Below, in pieces: positions 26,711-35,913 of a DNA stretch of 64,000 nt. Numbering within the stretch: position 1 is the stretch's first letter; each line of letters starts with the position of its first letter. This DNA is from JBEGHD01 sp049334165 (GTDB lineage Bacteria > Bacteroidota > Bacteroidia > Flavobacteriales_D > Sanyastnellaceae). The stretch is from the NCBI GenBank assembly GCA_049334165.1, contig JBEGHD010000005.1; one strand, 5' to 3'. The notes beneath the pieces are model-generated. The model was given only the letters and a program-made list of their open reading frames with translations, was not told where the DNA came from and ran no database searches. Position numbers and translations under genes: made by a program.

Positions 26711-26753
26711 AAAAAGGAGGGCGGGCCGCTAGCGGCCCGCCCTTTTCTATTTT
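26711..26753 (+). terminator. strong GC-rich terminator, bidirectional
   Basis: GGGCGGGCCGCT and AGCGGCCCGCCC pair perfectly over 12 bases (26719-26742). An A-run precedes them and a T-rich tract follows. It separates the hydrolase gene from the convergent SIMPL-like gene and can serve both. Confidence 0.88.
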
Positions 26754-26775
26754 GTAAGCAATTCTCACAAGTTGA

Positions 26776-27768
26776 TTAGTTCAGTGGCAACGGTTTAATC
26801 ACTCCATCAGGGTTTACCAAAATGTACTCCTTGCGATATTCAACTTTTGGCTCCGGCTCTTTCTTTTCTTTTACAGGCTTTTCGCGGTAGTACTGTAGCT
26901 CAATGCTGTAGGTGAATTGAACCACGGGCTCCACTGTTTCTGGTTCGATGACAATGTCGTAGCCCTTGTAGGAAATTTTGTTGTAAAACTGCGTTGTTGG
27001 CTTGCGAGCTTCTTTGAGCTTTTCGTTGCTCAGCTCGCGCTCAAAAGCGACATTTCCAAAAGCACGGTATGACTGGTAGCGCTCAAGAGGGAAAATCACA
27101 TTCTGACTTTCAGCAATTCCGCGCCATTCATCTTCGAGGTTAACCCCTAGCTTTTTGTACTGCTCTACTTTCTCTTGAATTTGAGCAGTGGCCCGCTCGC
27201 GGAGGGTATCGTAAATCTTTTCGATGTCTTTTACCATGTAGTCGACTTTTACCAAATCGTAGATTTCGTGGATGGCGGCCGCAGTCACAATCTTGTCGAG
27301 CTGTCTCGGATCAGTGAACTTGATGTGGATGTTCTTTTGAATTTCGAATCCTCTCGGAACTTCCGTATAGCTCTTACTGAAGAGCCTTTTAGAGACTTCC
27401 ACCTCGTAGACTGGTACCATGGAAAGCATGTCATAGACAAAGTTTTCTTCTGAAATTCCAAGATCCATTACATCAGCCTGGAAAGCATCTAGTTTTTCGC
27501 TCATCAATGAATCTGCTTCACGAGCTGAGTTGCCCAGTTGAGTGAGGTGAAAAATAGCGAGATAACTCTCAGCCTGCACGTTGTACAAGGCGTTGATTTT
27601 GAAACTCACCATGTTTGGATTTACCGCCTGGTGAGGGTTCACGTAAGCCTGGTTCTGCTGTTGCCAGCGATTAGATTGATTGTAAATGAGATTTCCGGCA
27701 ACCTGAGCAGAAAGCTGGGAAGTGAAGAAAATGAGAGTCAGGATTGAGAGTACAATAATTCTTTTCAT
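26776..27768 (-). CDS. secreted SIMPL-like (DUF541-like) protein
   Basis: 330 residues. Signal peptide at about 1-21 (ends Leu-Ser-Ala-Gln). The body has paired blocks typical of SIMPL/DUF541 proteins: Met-Val-Ser-Phe-Lys-Ile near 54, then a heptad-like helical region, Val-Tyr-Glu-Val-Glu-Val-Ser-Lys-Arg, and a second Val-Gln-Phe-Thr-Tyr-Ser-Ile strand near the C-terminus. The C-terminal tail is Lys/Glu/Pro-rich. The assignment to SIMPL is by overall pattern and is tentative. No lipobox. Function unknown. Confidence 0.6.
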   Translation of the reverse strand: MKRIIVLSILTLIFFTSQLSAQVAGNLIYNQSNRWQQQNQAYVNPHQAVNPNMVSFKINALYNVQAESYLAIFHLTQLGNSAREADSLMSEKLDAFQADVMDLGISEENFVYDMLSMVPVYEVEVSKRLFSKSYTEVPRGFEIQKNIHIKFTDPRQLDKIVTAAAIHEIYDLVKVDYMVKDIEKIYDTLRERATAQIQEKVEQYKKLGVNLEDEWRGIAESQNVIFPLERYQSYRAFGNVAFERELSNEKLKEARKPTTQFYNKISYKGYDIVIEPETVEPVVQFTYSIELQYYREKPVKEKKEPEPKVEYRKEYILVNPDGVIKPLPLN

Positions 27769-27833
27769 GAGATCAATTTTTTGATTATTTGAAAAGGCTG
27801 TACAGGCGGAGTTTGGTTCCGTTCATTATCACT

Positions 27834-27880
27834 GTAGGTAATTAAGTAGATTGAGGTAATTGAGGTAACTAAGTATCCTC
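27834..27880. repeat. degenerate short tandem repeat
   Basis: Units of the form TAGGTAATTAAG, TTGAGGTAAT, TGAGGTAACTAAG follow one another with few changes. They lie upstream of the SIMPL-like gene. Slippage during replication could have produced them. Confidence 0.4.
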
Positions 27881-28050
27881 GATCAACGAGATGCCCCTCA
27901 ATACTCAAACTTCAACTCAAACTGCCAGGTTGAATTATCAGTTATGAGTTGTTTCCAATTAGCAATTCAGTGCAGAGGTCTAAAACCTTTTGAACAGAGT
28001 TGCGGAGTATCAACGAAAACATCCCACCACAAATCGTCCTTTCGAAGACG

Positions 28051-28079
28051 GTCGTCCTGAACTCGCTTCAGGACCTCAC
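28051..28079. repeat. dispersed palindromic repeat, copy 2
   Basis: GTCGTCCTGAACTCGCTTCAGGACCTCA contains CCTGAA/TTCAGG around CTCGC. It is close in sequence to 3350-3375 (GTCATGCTGAACTTGATTCAG and following bases). Palindromes of this type scattered between genes occur in Bacteroidota genomes. Two copies are visible in this window. Confidence 0.55.
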
Positions 28080-28152
28080 TAAACTCAACTTGATAGTTCT
28101 TCAAAGCAAGTTGGCCTCCCCAACCGTAATCTCAATCCACCCACTCAACCAC

Positions 28153-28194
28153 AAAAAAAAAACTCCGCTACAGCACTGGGCCGTAGCGGAGTTT
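28153..28194 (-). terminator. terminator of the DUF1573 gene
   Basis: AAACTCCGCTAC and GTAGCGGAGTTT pair perfectly over 12 bases. On the minus strand the second arm runs into a long T tract (A-run at 28153-28162 on plus). Confidence 0.88.
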
Positions 28195-28225
28195 CAAATT
28201 TATTGGAAGCTGACTTCCGGGAGAA

Positions 28226-28675
28226 TTATTTTTTCACCGGAGCACCTGGTGAAGCTTGTTTCACCGGAGCGTTGCTGTTGTCAGCGTTGTTTTCAACTTT
28301 TCCTTTGATACGAACGATTTTTGTAGGCTCATTTTCAGCATTCGATGTGATCGTTACTGATTTGTTGATAGGCCCGATGCGGTTCGTGTCGTATTTTACC
28401 TTCACGGTAGAAGTTCCACCTGGAGGAATCGGAGTTTTTTCGCACTGTGGCACTGTACATCCGCAAGATCCTTTACACTTAGAAATGATCAATGGCTCAG
28501 TACCAGTGTTTGTTACTGTAAATTCGCAAGTGCCGTCAGCACCTTTGTTGATGGTTCCGTAGTCGTGTACGTCTTTGTCTACCGAGATAGCTGGTCCGTT
28601 AACAACTTCGTTTTGCGCCATCAGAGCAAAAACTCCTGCAAAAACAAATGCGAGTGATAAAATTACTTTTTTCAT
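28226..28675 (-). CDS. secreted DUF1573 protein
   Basis: 149 residues from ATG 28675; in-frame alternatives further upstream lack a signal sequence. Signal peptide at 1-20 (ends Leu-Met-Ala-Gln). The DUF1573 domain follows, an Ig-like fold with His-Asp-Tyr-Gly-Thr-Ile, Phe-Thr-Val-Thr-Asn-Thr-Gly and the cysteine cluster Lys-Cys-Lys-Gly-Ser-Cys-Gly-Cys-Thr-Val-Pro. The cysteines may bind metal or form disulfides. The C-terminus is a low-complexity tail with a repeated Ala-Pro-Val-Lys. A minus-strand TACTTTTG box lies at 28714-28721. Role unknown; these proteins are abundant exported components in the phylum. Confidence 0.85.
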   Translation of the reverse strand: MKKVILSLAFVFAGVFALMAQNEVVNGPAISVDKDVHDYGTINKGADGTCEFTVTNTGTEPLIISKCKGSCGCTVPQCEKTPIPPGGTSTVKVKYDTNRIGPINKSVTITSNAENEPTKIVRIKGKVENNADNSNAPVKQASPGAPVKK

Positions 28676-28840
28676 TATGCTAAATTTTAGATGGTTTTCG
28701 ATTATTACCATTCCAAAAGTAATGCGATTCTCTCCGATGAAATTGTATTTAACAAGTCTTTAACAGCTGACAATGGCAGTGTGTGGTTTGATGTTGCGAT
28801 TTTCCCTCTTCCTTTCCTATGCCGCCAATGCTGAGTTTGC

Positions 28841-28848
28841 TAAATTTG
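28841..28848 (+). promoter_or_regulatory. putative -7 element for valS
   Basis: TAAATTTG matches TAnnTTTG and lies 76 bases before the valS ATG. No clear TTG is found at the expected distance upstream, so the call is weak. Confidence 0.3.
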
Positions 28849-28924
28849 CCAACTTAAATGCGAAGCGGCACAATGCTGTTGCGTTCGCCTCTTTTTTGAG
28901 AAACCAAACCAGAACACATTCCGC

Positions 28925-31552
28925 ATGGAAATTCCGAGTAAGTACGACCCTTCGAAAACCGAGTCCCGCTGGTACAACTTTTGGCTGGAGAACAAATTTT
29001 TTAAATCCACCCCCGATGAGCGCGAGCCCTACACGGTAGTGATTCCTCCGCCAAACGTAACCGGTGTGCTCCACATGGGACACATGCTCAACAACACCAT
29101 TCAGGATGTACTGGTGCGCAGAGCCCGAATGAAGGGACTCAACGCTTGCTGGGTACCGGGCACCGATCACGCATCTATTGCCACAGAAGCAAAAGTGGTG
29201 CGTAAGCTCCGCGAAGAAGGCATCAAAAAGTCGGACCTCTCTCGCGAGGATTTCATGGAGCACGCCTGGGAATGGACGCACAAACACGGTGGAATTATCC
29301 TCGACCAGCTCAAAAAACTCGGAGCGAGCTGCGACTGGGACCGCACGCGCTTCACCATGGATGAAAAGTACTACGAGAGCGTAATCGACACGTTTATTGA
29401 CCTCTACAAAAAGGATTTGATCTACCGTGGCGAGCGCATGATCCACTGGGATCCGGTTGCGCTCACTGCCCTTTCGGACGAAGAAGTGATCTACAAAGAG
29501 GTGAACTCAAAACTCTACCACGTGCGCTACAAGGTTTCTGGAACAGAAGACGAATGGCTTACAATCGCAACTACTCGTCCTGAAACGATTTTGGGTGATA
29601 CAGCAATCTGCATCAACCCCAAAGATGAGCGCTTTACGCACCTGCATGGCAAAAAGGCAATCGTTCCTCTCGTGAATCGTGAAGTGCCGATTATCCTCGA
29701 TGAGTACGTTGACATGGAGTTTGGAACGGGGTGCTTAAAAGTGACTCCGGCTCACGATCCCAATGATTTTGATCTCGGACAAAAGCACGATCTGGAGATC
29801 CTCAACATCATGACTCCAGACGCAAAAATGAATGAGGAAGCTCAGCTCTACGTGGGCGAAGATCGTTTTGAGGTTAGAAAAAGAATTGAAAAAGATCTCG
29901 ACACTGCCGGTCACCTGGTGAAAGTGGAGGAGTATGAAAATAAAGTTGGCTTCTCCGAAAGAACCGATGCGGTGATCGAGCCGCGACTTTCTTTGCAGTG
30001 GTGGGTGAAAATGAAAGAGTTTTCGCAACCTGCCTTTGAAAATGTGATGAACGACAACATCAAGTTCTACCCGGAGAAATTCAAAAACTCCTACCGCAAC
30101 TGGATGGAGAACATCAAAGACTGGTGCATCAGCCGCCAACTCTGGTGGGGACACCAAATCCCGGCCTACTACTACGGAGATGGAGCTGATGATTTCGTTG
30201 TTGCCAAAACTGCCGAAGAAGCTCTGGAACTAGCGCAAAAGAAATCCGGAAACGCCAACCTTAAAGCAGAAAACCTGCGTCAGGACGAAGACGTGATGGA
30301 CACCTGGTTCTCTAGTTGGCTGTGGCCGATTTCTGTGTTTGATGGTTTCTATTCTGACGAGGAAGTGGACTATTACTATCCGACAAACGACCTGGTGACG
30401 GCTCCTGAAATTATGTTCTTCTGGGTAGCCCGAATGATTATTGCCGGTTACGAGTACCGCAATGAAAAACCATTTGAAAATGTTTACTACACGGGAATCG
30501 TTCGAGACAAGCAGGGAAGAAAGATGAGTAAATCGCTCGGGAATTCTCCCGATCCGATTGAGCTCATGGAGCAGTACGGTGCCGATGGAGTGCGAGTGGG
30601 AATGCTGTTGACATCACCTGCCGGAAACGACCTTCCGTTTGATGTGTCGCTCTGCGAGCAGGGAAGAAATTTCGCAAATAAAATCTGGAATGCTTTCCGC
30701 CTGGTAAAAAGCTGGGAAGTGAAAGATATCGATCAGCCAGACTCAGCTAAAACAGCCATCGAGTGGATGGAAGCGAAGTTTAATGCAACCCTCGATTCGA
30801 TCAATAAAAACTACGATCAATTCAGAATTTCTGATGTACTAATGAGTGTCTACAAACTCATTTGGGACGACTTCTGCTCATGGTATCTCGAAATGGTGAA
30901 ACCGAAGTACGGTGAGCCAATTGATGCAAAGACGCTCGAAGCTACGGTTCAGTTCTTTGAGAAAATGCTGAAAGTGCTTCATCCGTTTATGCCTTTTATC
31001 ACAGAAGAAATCTGGCACTACCTCCGCGAAAGCAATGACCCTAAAGATGCTTTGATCGTAGCTTCCTGGCCAAAACTTAAGGATTCTGATTCTGCTCTTC
31101 TCGAGGAGTTTGAGAAAGTTCAGGAAGTGATCGGTAACGTTCGCAACATCCGCAAACAGAAAAACATTCCGAACAAAAACGAGCTCGAACTGAAAGTGAA
31201 GCTCAACAACAAGCTCAAGGGAGACTACGATTCTGTGATTGCGCACTTGTGCAACATCAGCACAATTGAGCAGGTAGACGAGAAGATCGAAAATGCGTTT
31301 TCTTTTATCTCCAACGGGAACGAATATTTCATTCCATTTAGCGAAGAAATTGACGTAGAAGCGGAGAAAAAGAAAATCGAGGAGGATCTGAATTACACCA
31401 AAGGCTTTTTGAAATCGGTAGAGAAAAAGCTCTCGAACGAGCGTTTTGTAAACAACGCACCTGAGCAGGTTGTGGCTGCCGAAAAGAAAAAGCAGAGCGA
31501 TGCCGAAGCCAAGATCAAAATCCTGGAAGAGAAGTTAGAAAGCTTGAATTAG
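28925..31552 (+). CDS. valS: valyl-tRNA synthetase
   Basis: 875 residues, normal for the bacterial enzyme. The class I signature appears as His-Met-Gly-His at 50-53, preceded by Pro-Pro-Pro-Asn-Val-Thr-Gly. The second signature Lys-Met-Ser-Lys-Ser is at 533-537. The editing domain includes Thr-Thr-Arg-Pro-Glu-Thr near 216-221, and the C-terminal coiled coil (about 810-875) is present. It charges tRNA-Val and clears mischarged threonine. It stands alone, facing a glycosyltransferase gene. Confidence 0.98.
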   Translation: MEIPSKYDPSKTESRWYNFWLENKFFKSTPDEREPYTVVIPPPNVTGVLHMGHMLNNTIQDVLVRRARMKGLNACWVPGTDHASIATEAKVVRKLREEGIKKSDLSREDFMEHAWEWTHKHGGIILDQLKKLGASCDWDRTRFTMDEKYYESVIDTFIDLYKKDLIYRGERMIHWDPVALTALSDEEVIYKEVNSKLYHVRYKVSGTEDEWLTIATTRPETILGDTAICINPKDERFTHLHGKKAIVPLVNREVPIILDEYVDMEFGTGCLKVTPAHDPNDFDLGQKHDLEILNIMTPDAKMNEEAQLYVGEDRFEVRKRIEKDLDTAGHLVKVEEYENKVGFSERTDAVIEPRLSLQWWVKMKEFSQPAFENVMNDNIKFYPEKFKNSYRNWMENIKDWCISRQLWWGHQIPAYYYGDGADDFVVAKTAEEALELAQKKSGNANLKAENLRQDEDVMDTWFSSWLWPISVFDGFYSDEEVDYYYPTNDLVTAPEIMFFWVARMIIAGYEYRNEKPFENVYYTGIVRDKQGRKMSKSLGNSPDPIELMEQYGADGVRVGMLLTSPAGNDLPFDVSLCEQGRNFANKIWNAFRLVKSWEVKDIDQPDSAKTAIEWMEAKFNATLDSINKNYDQFRISDVLMSVYKLIWDDFCSWYLEMVKPKYGEPIDAKTLEATVQFFEKMLKVLHPFMPFITEEIWHYLRESNDPKDALIVASWPKLKDSDSALLEEFEKVQEVIGNVRNIRKQKNIPNKNELELKVKLNNKLKGDYDSVIAHLCNISTIEQVDEKIENAFSFISNGNEYFIPFSEEIDVEAEKKKIEEDLNYTKGFLKSVEKKLSNERFVNNAPEQVVAAEKKKQSDAEAKIKILEEKLESLN

Positions 31553-31563
31553 TCTTAGACGTT

Positions 31564-32310
31564 TCAGGACTTTTGGAAAATCCTGAATTTCGCGTTGACA
31601 CTTTTCGCAAGGAAGTATTTTGTAGAAGTGGACAGAACTCCAAGTCCGTACTTCACGCTTCGTTTGAAATTGATAGACGAAGAATCATCGGAGTACCTTG
31701 TCGGGCAAGTGATCTCTGCCATTTCAAATCCTTCGAATGCAATTTGAGCGAGCATCTGATTGTCGAAAACGAAATCGTCTGAATTGGCATTGTAATCAAT
31801 TGACTTTAGCACATTGGCCGAGAAAGCTCGGTAACCAGTATGATACTCAGATAGTTTTTGGTTCATCAAAATATTTTGACTGAGAGTCAACACCCGGTTG
31901 AAGAAGTACTTGTAGGCAGGCATTCCTCCGCGAAGTGCTCCCTTGCCCAAAATTCTGGAACCCAGCACCACTTCGTAAACATCGTTGGCAATAAGAAAGC
32001 ACATCGAATGGATGAGTTTGGGAGTGTATTGATAATCCGGGTGGAGCATCACCACGATATCAGCTCCGAGCTTGAGCGCTTCGTTGTAGCAGGTTTTCTG
32101 ATTTCCTCCATAGCCCAAATTCTCCTTGTGTTCAAAAATATGTTTTATGCCAATCTCTCTTGCCCGGTCTACAGTGCGATCGCTACTGCAGTCGTCAGTT
32201 AGGATAACATCGTCTACAACGTCAAATGGAATTTCGTTGTAGGTAGACTCGAGAGTTTTGTCCGCGTTGTACGCAGGAAGGACAACGATGATCTTTCTGC
32301 CGTTTATCAT
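31564..32310 (-). CDS. family 2 glycosyltransferase
   Basis: 248 residues with a GT-A fold: Val-Val-Leu-Pro-Ala-Tyr-Asn-Ala at 9-16, Thr-Asp-Asp-Cys-Ser-Ser-Asp near 38, Gly-Tyr-Gly-Gly-Asn and Met-Leu-His-Pro-Asp-Tyr-Gln (the metal-binding acid). A Gly-Ser-Arg-Ile motif follows. This resembles the dolichol- or polyprenol-phosphate sugar transferase branch, but no C-terminal membrane helices are present. The acceptor and the sugar are unknown. It is convergent with valS and 259 bases from the divergent SDR gene. Confidence 0.9.
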   Translation of the reverse strand: MINGRKIIVVLPAYNADKTLESTYNEIPFDVVDDVILTDDCSSDRTVDRAREIGIKHIFEHKENLGYGGNQKTCYNEALKLGADIVVMLHPDYQYTPKLIHSMCFLIANDVYEVVLGSRILGKGALRGGMPAYKYFFNRVLTLSQNILMNQKLSEYHTGYRAFSANVLKSIDYNANSDDFVFDNQMLAQIAFEGFEMAEITCPTRYSDDSSSINFKRSVKYGLGVLSTSTKYFLAKSVNAKFRIFQKS

Positions 32311-32569
32311 TTCTTTAAAGTTTGGTCGCCAGAGACTTATCGATGTGTTGCTGAGAGCTGGTAAGTTTCAAGGCTTAAAATTCATTTGGTGCCCCAAAAC
32401 TATCCAATTTTATCTTTAATTGAAGTTTCGCTGCAACTTGCTTTGCATCATTGTGGTGAAGGGATTTCGCCTGGTTTTATCAACGAGTAAGAGATTCGTC
32501 TTTCGATAGTTAATAAACATCTTTGTCCACTAATGCCTTATTAAAGCAAGCACAAAATTCAGAAAGCAA

Positions 32570-33268
32570 ATGAATCGAATCGCACTTGTAACCGGAGCAA
32601 ATAGAGGAATCGGAAAAGAAATCTGTCGGCAGCTGGCCGAGAAGGGATTCACTGTGATTCTCACCAGTCGCTCTGAAGAAAAGGGTAAAAAGGCTCTTGA
32701 GGAAATTAATCAATCGTCAACAGATCTGCACTTTCATCAACTCAATGTCACCAATGAAAACAGCCTCGCTAGTGCAGTGAAATTTGTAGAAAAGGAATTT
32801 GGCCGACTCGATGTGCTAATTAATAATGCCGGAGTTTTTCTTGACAAGGGTACAGAACCTGAAAATCTCGATCCTGACCTGCTCACTAAAACACTTGATG
32901 TGAACACAACCGGTGTTCTAAAGTGCATTCAAAATTTTTTGCCGCTGCTCAAAAAATCAGAAAACCCAACTATCGTAAACATGTCCTCCGGCATGGGCAC
33001 CTTCGCCAAGATGACAGGAAACGCGATAGCTTACAGAACCTCGAAAGCTGCTCTGAACGCGATGACCGTTGTTTTTGCAGACAGCCTTAAAGAAGATGGT
33101 ATCCGCGTGAACGCGATGAGCCCCGGTTGGGTGCGAACTGACATGGGAGGACAAAGCGCCAACCGCAGTTTGGCCGAAGGAGCCGACACAGCTGTGTGGT
33201 TGGCCGAGCAACCCAAAGATGGCCCTACCGGCAAGTTTTTTAGAGATCGAACCGAATCTGAATGGTAA
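32570..33268 (+). CDS. short-chain dehydrogenase/reductase
   Basis: 232 residues. Cofactor motif Thr-Gly-Ala-Asn-Arg-Gly-Ile-Gly at 8-15, Asn-Asn-Ala-Gly near 85, catalytic Ser in Asn-Met-Ser-Ser-Gly and Tyr-x-x-x-Lys in Tyr-Arg-Thr-Ser-Lys. Arg near the first glycine motif suggests NADP(H). It is close in type to carbonyl reductases. The stop codon overlaps the start of the ABA4-like gene (ATGGTAA), so translation is coupled. Substrate unknown. Confidence 0.93.
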   Translation: MNRIALVTGANRGIGKEICRQLAEKGFTVILTSRSEEKGKKALEEINQSSTDLHFHQLNVTNENSLASAVKFVEKEFGRLDVLINNAGVFLDKGTEPENLDPDLLTKTLDVNTTGVLKCIQNFLPLLKKSENPTIVNMSSGMGTFAKMTGNAIAYRTSKAALNAMTVVFADSLKEDGIRVNAMSPGWVRTDMGGQSANRSLAEGADTAVWLAEQPKDGPTGKFFRDRTESEW

Positions 33269-33711
33269 TGAACGCAGAACAAATCTTTCAAATCGTAAAC
33301 CTAATTGCGCTGATCGCGTGGCTTGGGCTATTATTCTTTCCTCGCTGGAAAGTGACTCAGATTGTAGTAATCTCAGGTTTGGTGAGTTTGATCTTCGCCA
33401 TCGTCTACCTCCTGCTTTTTATTTCCAGCGTTGGCGGTGCTGGTTTCGATCCGGAGTCTTTTCAAACTTTAGAAGGACTGAGTTCAATGTTTGGCAACCC
33501 CAAAGCTGTGTTGGTCGGCTGGGTGCACTACCTGGCTTTTGACTTATTCGTGGGAATGTGGATTTCTGAAGATGCTCACAAAAAGAAAATCGCTCACTGG
33601 AAAGTTTTTATTCCATTGCTCTTCACTTTCATGGCCGGGCCTATTGGGCTCTTGCTCTACTTCGTGGTTCGAGCCTTGTCAACCAAAGAAATCATTCACA
33701 AAAACTTCTGA
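33262..33711 (+). CDS. ABA4-like (DUF4281) membrane protein
   Basis: 149 residues from ATG 33262; ATG 33268 is an equally possible start (TAATG overlap). Four membrane helices are visible at about 8-24, 34-55, 82-101 and 115-136. Asn-Leu-Ile-Ala-Leu, Trp-Val-His-Tyr-Leu-Ala-Phe-Asp-Leu-Phe-Val-Gly and Gly-Pro-Ile-Gly-Leu are family blocks. The plant ABA4 protein is needed for neoxanthin formation; the role of bacterial members is unknown. Coupling to the SDR upstream hints that the two act on one substrate, possibly a lipid or carotenoid. That is inference. Confidence 0.82.
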   Translation: MVMNAEQIFQIVNLIALIAWLGLLFFPRWKVTQIVVISGLVSLIFAIVYLLLFISSVGGAGFDPESFQTLEGLSSMFGNPKAVLVGWVHYLAFDLFVGMWISEDAHKKKIAHWKVFIPLLFTFMAGPIGLLLYFVVRALSTKEIIHKNF

Positions 33712-33783
33712 TTTTCTACGATGCTTAAATTTCTCCAAACAAAAGCTTAACACAGATAATTTTAACCGATTTTCGAATCGGAA

Positions 33784-33791
33784 TATTTTTG
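33784..33791 (+). promoter_or_regulatory. putative -7 element for ppk1
   Basis: TATTTTTG fits TAnnTTTG, 31 bases before ATG 33823. No good TTG lies at the right distance. It does not support the TTG at 33799 as a start, since the transcript would begin close to there. Confidence 0.3.
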
Positions 33792-33822
33792 ACCGTTATT
33801 GCCCCGGCAAACTATTGGAGAA

Positions 33823-35880
33823 ATGGCTACGAAAAAGAAAGAAGAATTTTTCGATCGTGAGATCAGTTGGCTTTCGTTCAACGAGCGAGTGCTGCAGGAG
33901 GCAAACGACCCAGACGTTCCGCTGATCGAACGAGTCCGTTTCCTCGGAATTTTCTCCAACAACCTCGATGAGTTTTTCAAAGTGCGAGTGGCCACAATTA
34001 GAAGACTGGCGATGTACAGCAAGCGCACTAAAACTCCGCTTGGGCACAGCCCGGAAGAAATTCTCACTCAGATTCACGACACTGTAGTGGCCCAGCAAAA
34101 GCGACACGAGCGCATTTTTCGCCACCTAGAAGGTGAGCTCGATAAGCAGGGCATTTTTATTCGAACTGAAAAGGAACTGACCAATAAGCAGAAGGCTTTC
34201 GTCAACGACTACTTCAACGATAAGGTGCGACCGCTTCTCGTCCCGTTGATGGTAGATCGAAAATCAAAATTCCCAGCTCTTCGGGATGGAATCATCTATC
34301 TTTCGATTAAGCTTTGGAACGAAGAAGAGAAGAACGTAAAGTACGCATTGATCGAGCTGCCGGATTTGCCCAGATTTGTGGAGTTACCAAAGTCTAAAGG
34401 CAATCACTACGTGATGTTTTTAGATGACGTAATTCGCTTTAAGCTCAAAAAGATTTTTCCAATTTTTGAGTTTGATCACATCGAAGCATTTACCATAAAG
34501 ATCACTCGAGATGCTGAGCTCGACATTGATGAAGACATCTCCCAGGGATTGATTGAAAAAATGTCGAATAGTATTGCCAAAAGAAAAAGAGGCGACTATG
34601 TCCGATTTGTTTACGACAAAAATATTCCAGACGACTTGCTTGACTTCATCCTCAAAAAGATGAAGGTCTACGACATGGAAAATGTGATTGCCGGTGGGAA
34701 ATACCACAACAAACGCGATCTCATGAGCTTCCCTGACTTTGGTAGAAGTGATCTAATCTTTCCGAAGCTACCGGCACTTGCCCAAAAAGACCTCAAGGGC
34801 CAAAGCAGTTTGCTTTCGGTGATTGAGAAAAAGGATGTGCTATTGCACTATCCGTATCAAAATTTTGGCAACATCATCGATTTACTTCGTGAAGCTGCCA
34901 TCGATCCACATGTGAAAAATATTCGAATCACGCTTTATCGTGTGGCTGAAGACTCGAACATCATCAATGCGCTCATCAATGCCAGCAAAAATGGGAAGAA
35001 GGTAACAGTGGTGGTAGAGCTGCAGGCGCGATTCGATGAGACCAACAATATTTACTGGTCGAGCCAATTGCAGGAAGCCGGAGTGAAAGTGATCTTTGGT
35101 GTTCAGGGATTGAAAGTTCACAGCAAGCTGTTTCTGATTACCAGAAAGGTTGGCAACAAGAAAACTCGATTTGCGCACATCGGAACGGGGAACTTTCACG
35201 AGAAAACCGCCCGAATCTACAGCGACATTTCCCTTTTGACCTCGGATAAGAAGATTACCAACGAGGTGAAGAAGATTTTCAACTTCTTCGACAGCAACTT
35301 TCAGCGGGGCATTTTCAAGCACCTCATTGTTTCGCCCTACAGTACGCGCAGGAAATTTATGGCGCTCATTAACAAAGAGATCAAAAGGGCAGAGAAGGGC
35401 GAAGAGGCATGGATCGATTTGAAGCTCAATAATCTGGTAGATGCCGGAATGATTCGCAAGCTTTATGAAGCCAGCCAGGCCGGAGTGAAGGTAAGGGCCA
35501 TTGTCCGCGGAATTTGCTCGTTGATTCCAGGAGTCAAGGGCAAGAGCGAAAACATTCAGGTGATCAGTATCGTAGGCCGTTTTCTAGAGCATTCGCGCAT
35601 AATGGTTTTCTCGAATGGTGGCAGTCCGCTCTATTTTATTTCTAGTGCAGACTGGATGACCAGAAACCTCGATCACCGCATTGAGGTGACAGCACCAGTA
35701 AGCGATCCCGAGCTGCAACTGGAGCTCCGCGACTACCTGGACATTCAGTTTTCGGACAATGTGAAGGCGAGGCTTATCGATCGCAAGTTGCAAAACCACC
35801 ACGTGAAGCCGGGTGAAGGCGAAAAGGCGGTGAATTCCCACAGAGAGGTCTACGAATATTTCAAAAAGAAGCTCGATTAG
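33823..35880 (+). CDS. ppk1: polyphosphate kinase
   Basis: 685 residues from ATG 33823, the family length. N-terminal domain begins Phe-Asp-Arg-Glu-Ile-Ser-Trp-Leu-Ser-Phe-Asn. The phosphoryl-carrying His is His433 in Leu-Lys-Val-His-Ser-Lys. His452 and His459 lie in the Ala-His-Ile-Gly-Thr-Gly-Asn-Phe-His motif. A second PLD-like segment includes Glu-His-Ser-Arg. It makes polyphosphate from ATP and can run in reverse. The exopolyphosphatase gene follows after 33 bases on the same strand. Confidence 0.97.
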   Translation: MATKKKEEFFDREISWLSFNERVLQEANDPDVPLIERVRFLGIFSNNLDEFFKVRVATIRRLAMYSKRTKTPLGHSPEEILTQIHDTVVAQQKRHERIFRHLEGELDKQGIFIRTEKELTNKQKAFVNDYFNDKVRPLLVPLMVDRKSKFPALRDGIIYLSIKLWNEEEKNVKYALIELPDLPRFVELPKSKGNHYVMFLDDVIRFKLKKIFPIFEFDHIEAFTIKITRDAELDIDEDISQGLIEKMSNSIAKRKRGDYVRFVYDKNIPDDLLDFILKKMKVYDMENVIAGGKYHNKRDLMSFPDFGRSDLIFPKLPALAQKDLKGQSSLLSVIEKKDVLLHYPYQNFGNIIDLLREAAIDPHVKNIRITLYRVAEDSNIINALINASKNGKKVTVVVELQARFDETNNIYWSSQLQEAGVKVIFGVQGLKVHSKLFLITRKVGNKKTRFAHIGTGNFHEKTARIYSDISLLTSDKKITNEVKKIFNFFDSNFQRGIFKHLIVSPYSTRRKFMALINKEIKRAEKGEEAWIDLKLNNLVDAGMIRKLYEASQAGVKVRAIVRGICSLIPGVKGKSENIQVISIVGRFLEHSRIMVFSNGGSPLYFISSADWMTRNLDHRIEVTAPVSDPELQLELRDYLDIQFSDNVKARLIDRKLQNHHVKPGEGEKAVNSHREVYEYFKKKLD

Positions 35881-35913
35881 TTTAACTTGCCAGCAAACGA
35901 AAAGTGATAGAAT

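Larger units (their letters stand above)
27769..28225. other. gene-free region with short repeats
   Basis: The only gene-free stretch over 300 bases in the window. It contains a degenerate tandem of TGAGGTAAT-like units (27834-27880), a second short direct repeat ACTCAAACT with spacer TCA (27903-27923), a copy of the dispersed CTGAA/TTCAG palindrome (28051-28079) and a minus-strand terminator (28153-28194). An open plus-strand frame from 28000 has no start support and runs into the opposite gene, so no coding is proposed. Confidence 0.6.

Noticed and set aside
28000..28308. Plus-strand frame of 102 codons in the gene-poor gap
   Set aside because: It crosses a terminator and runs into the DUF1573 gene on the other strand; composition is not protein-like.
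33491..33925. Plus-strand frame of 144 codons between the ABA4-like gene and ppk1
   Set aside because: Out of frame with both, and overlaps the conserved ends of each.
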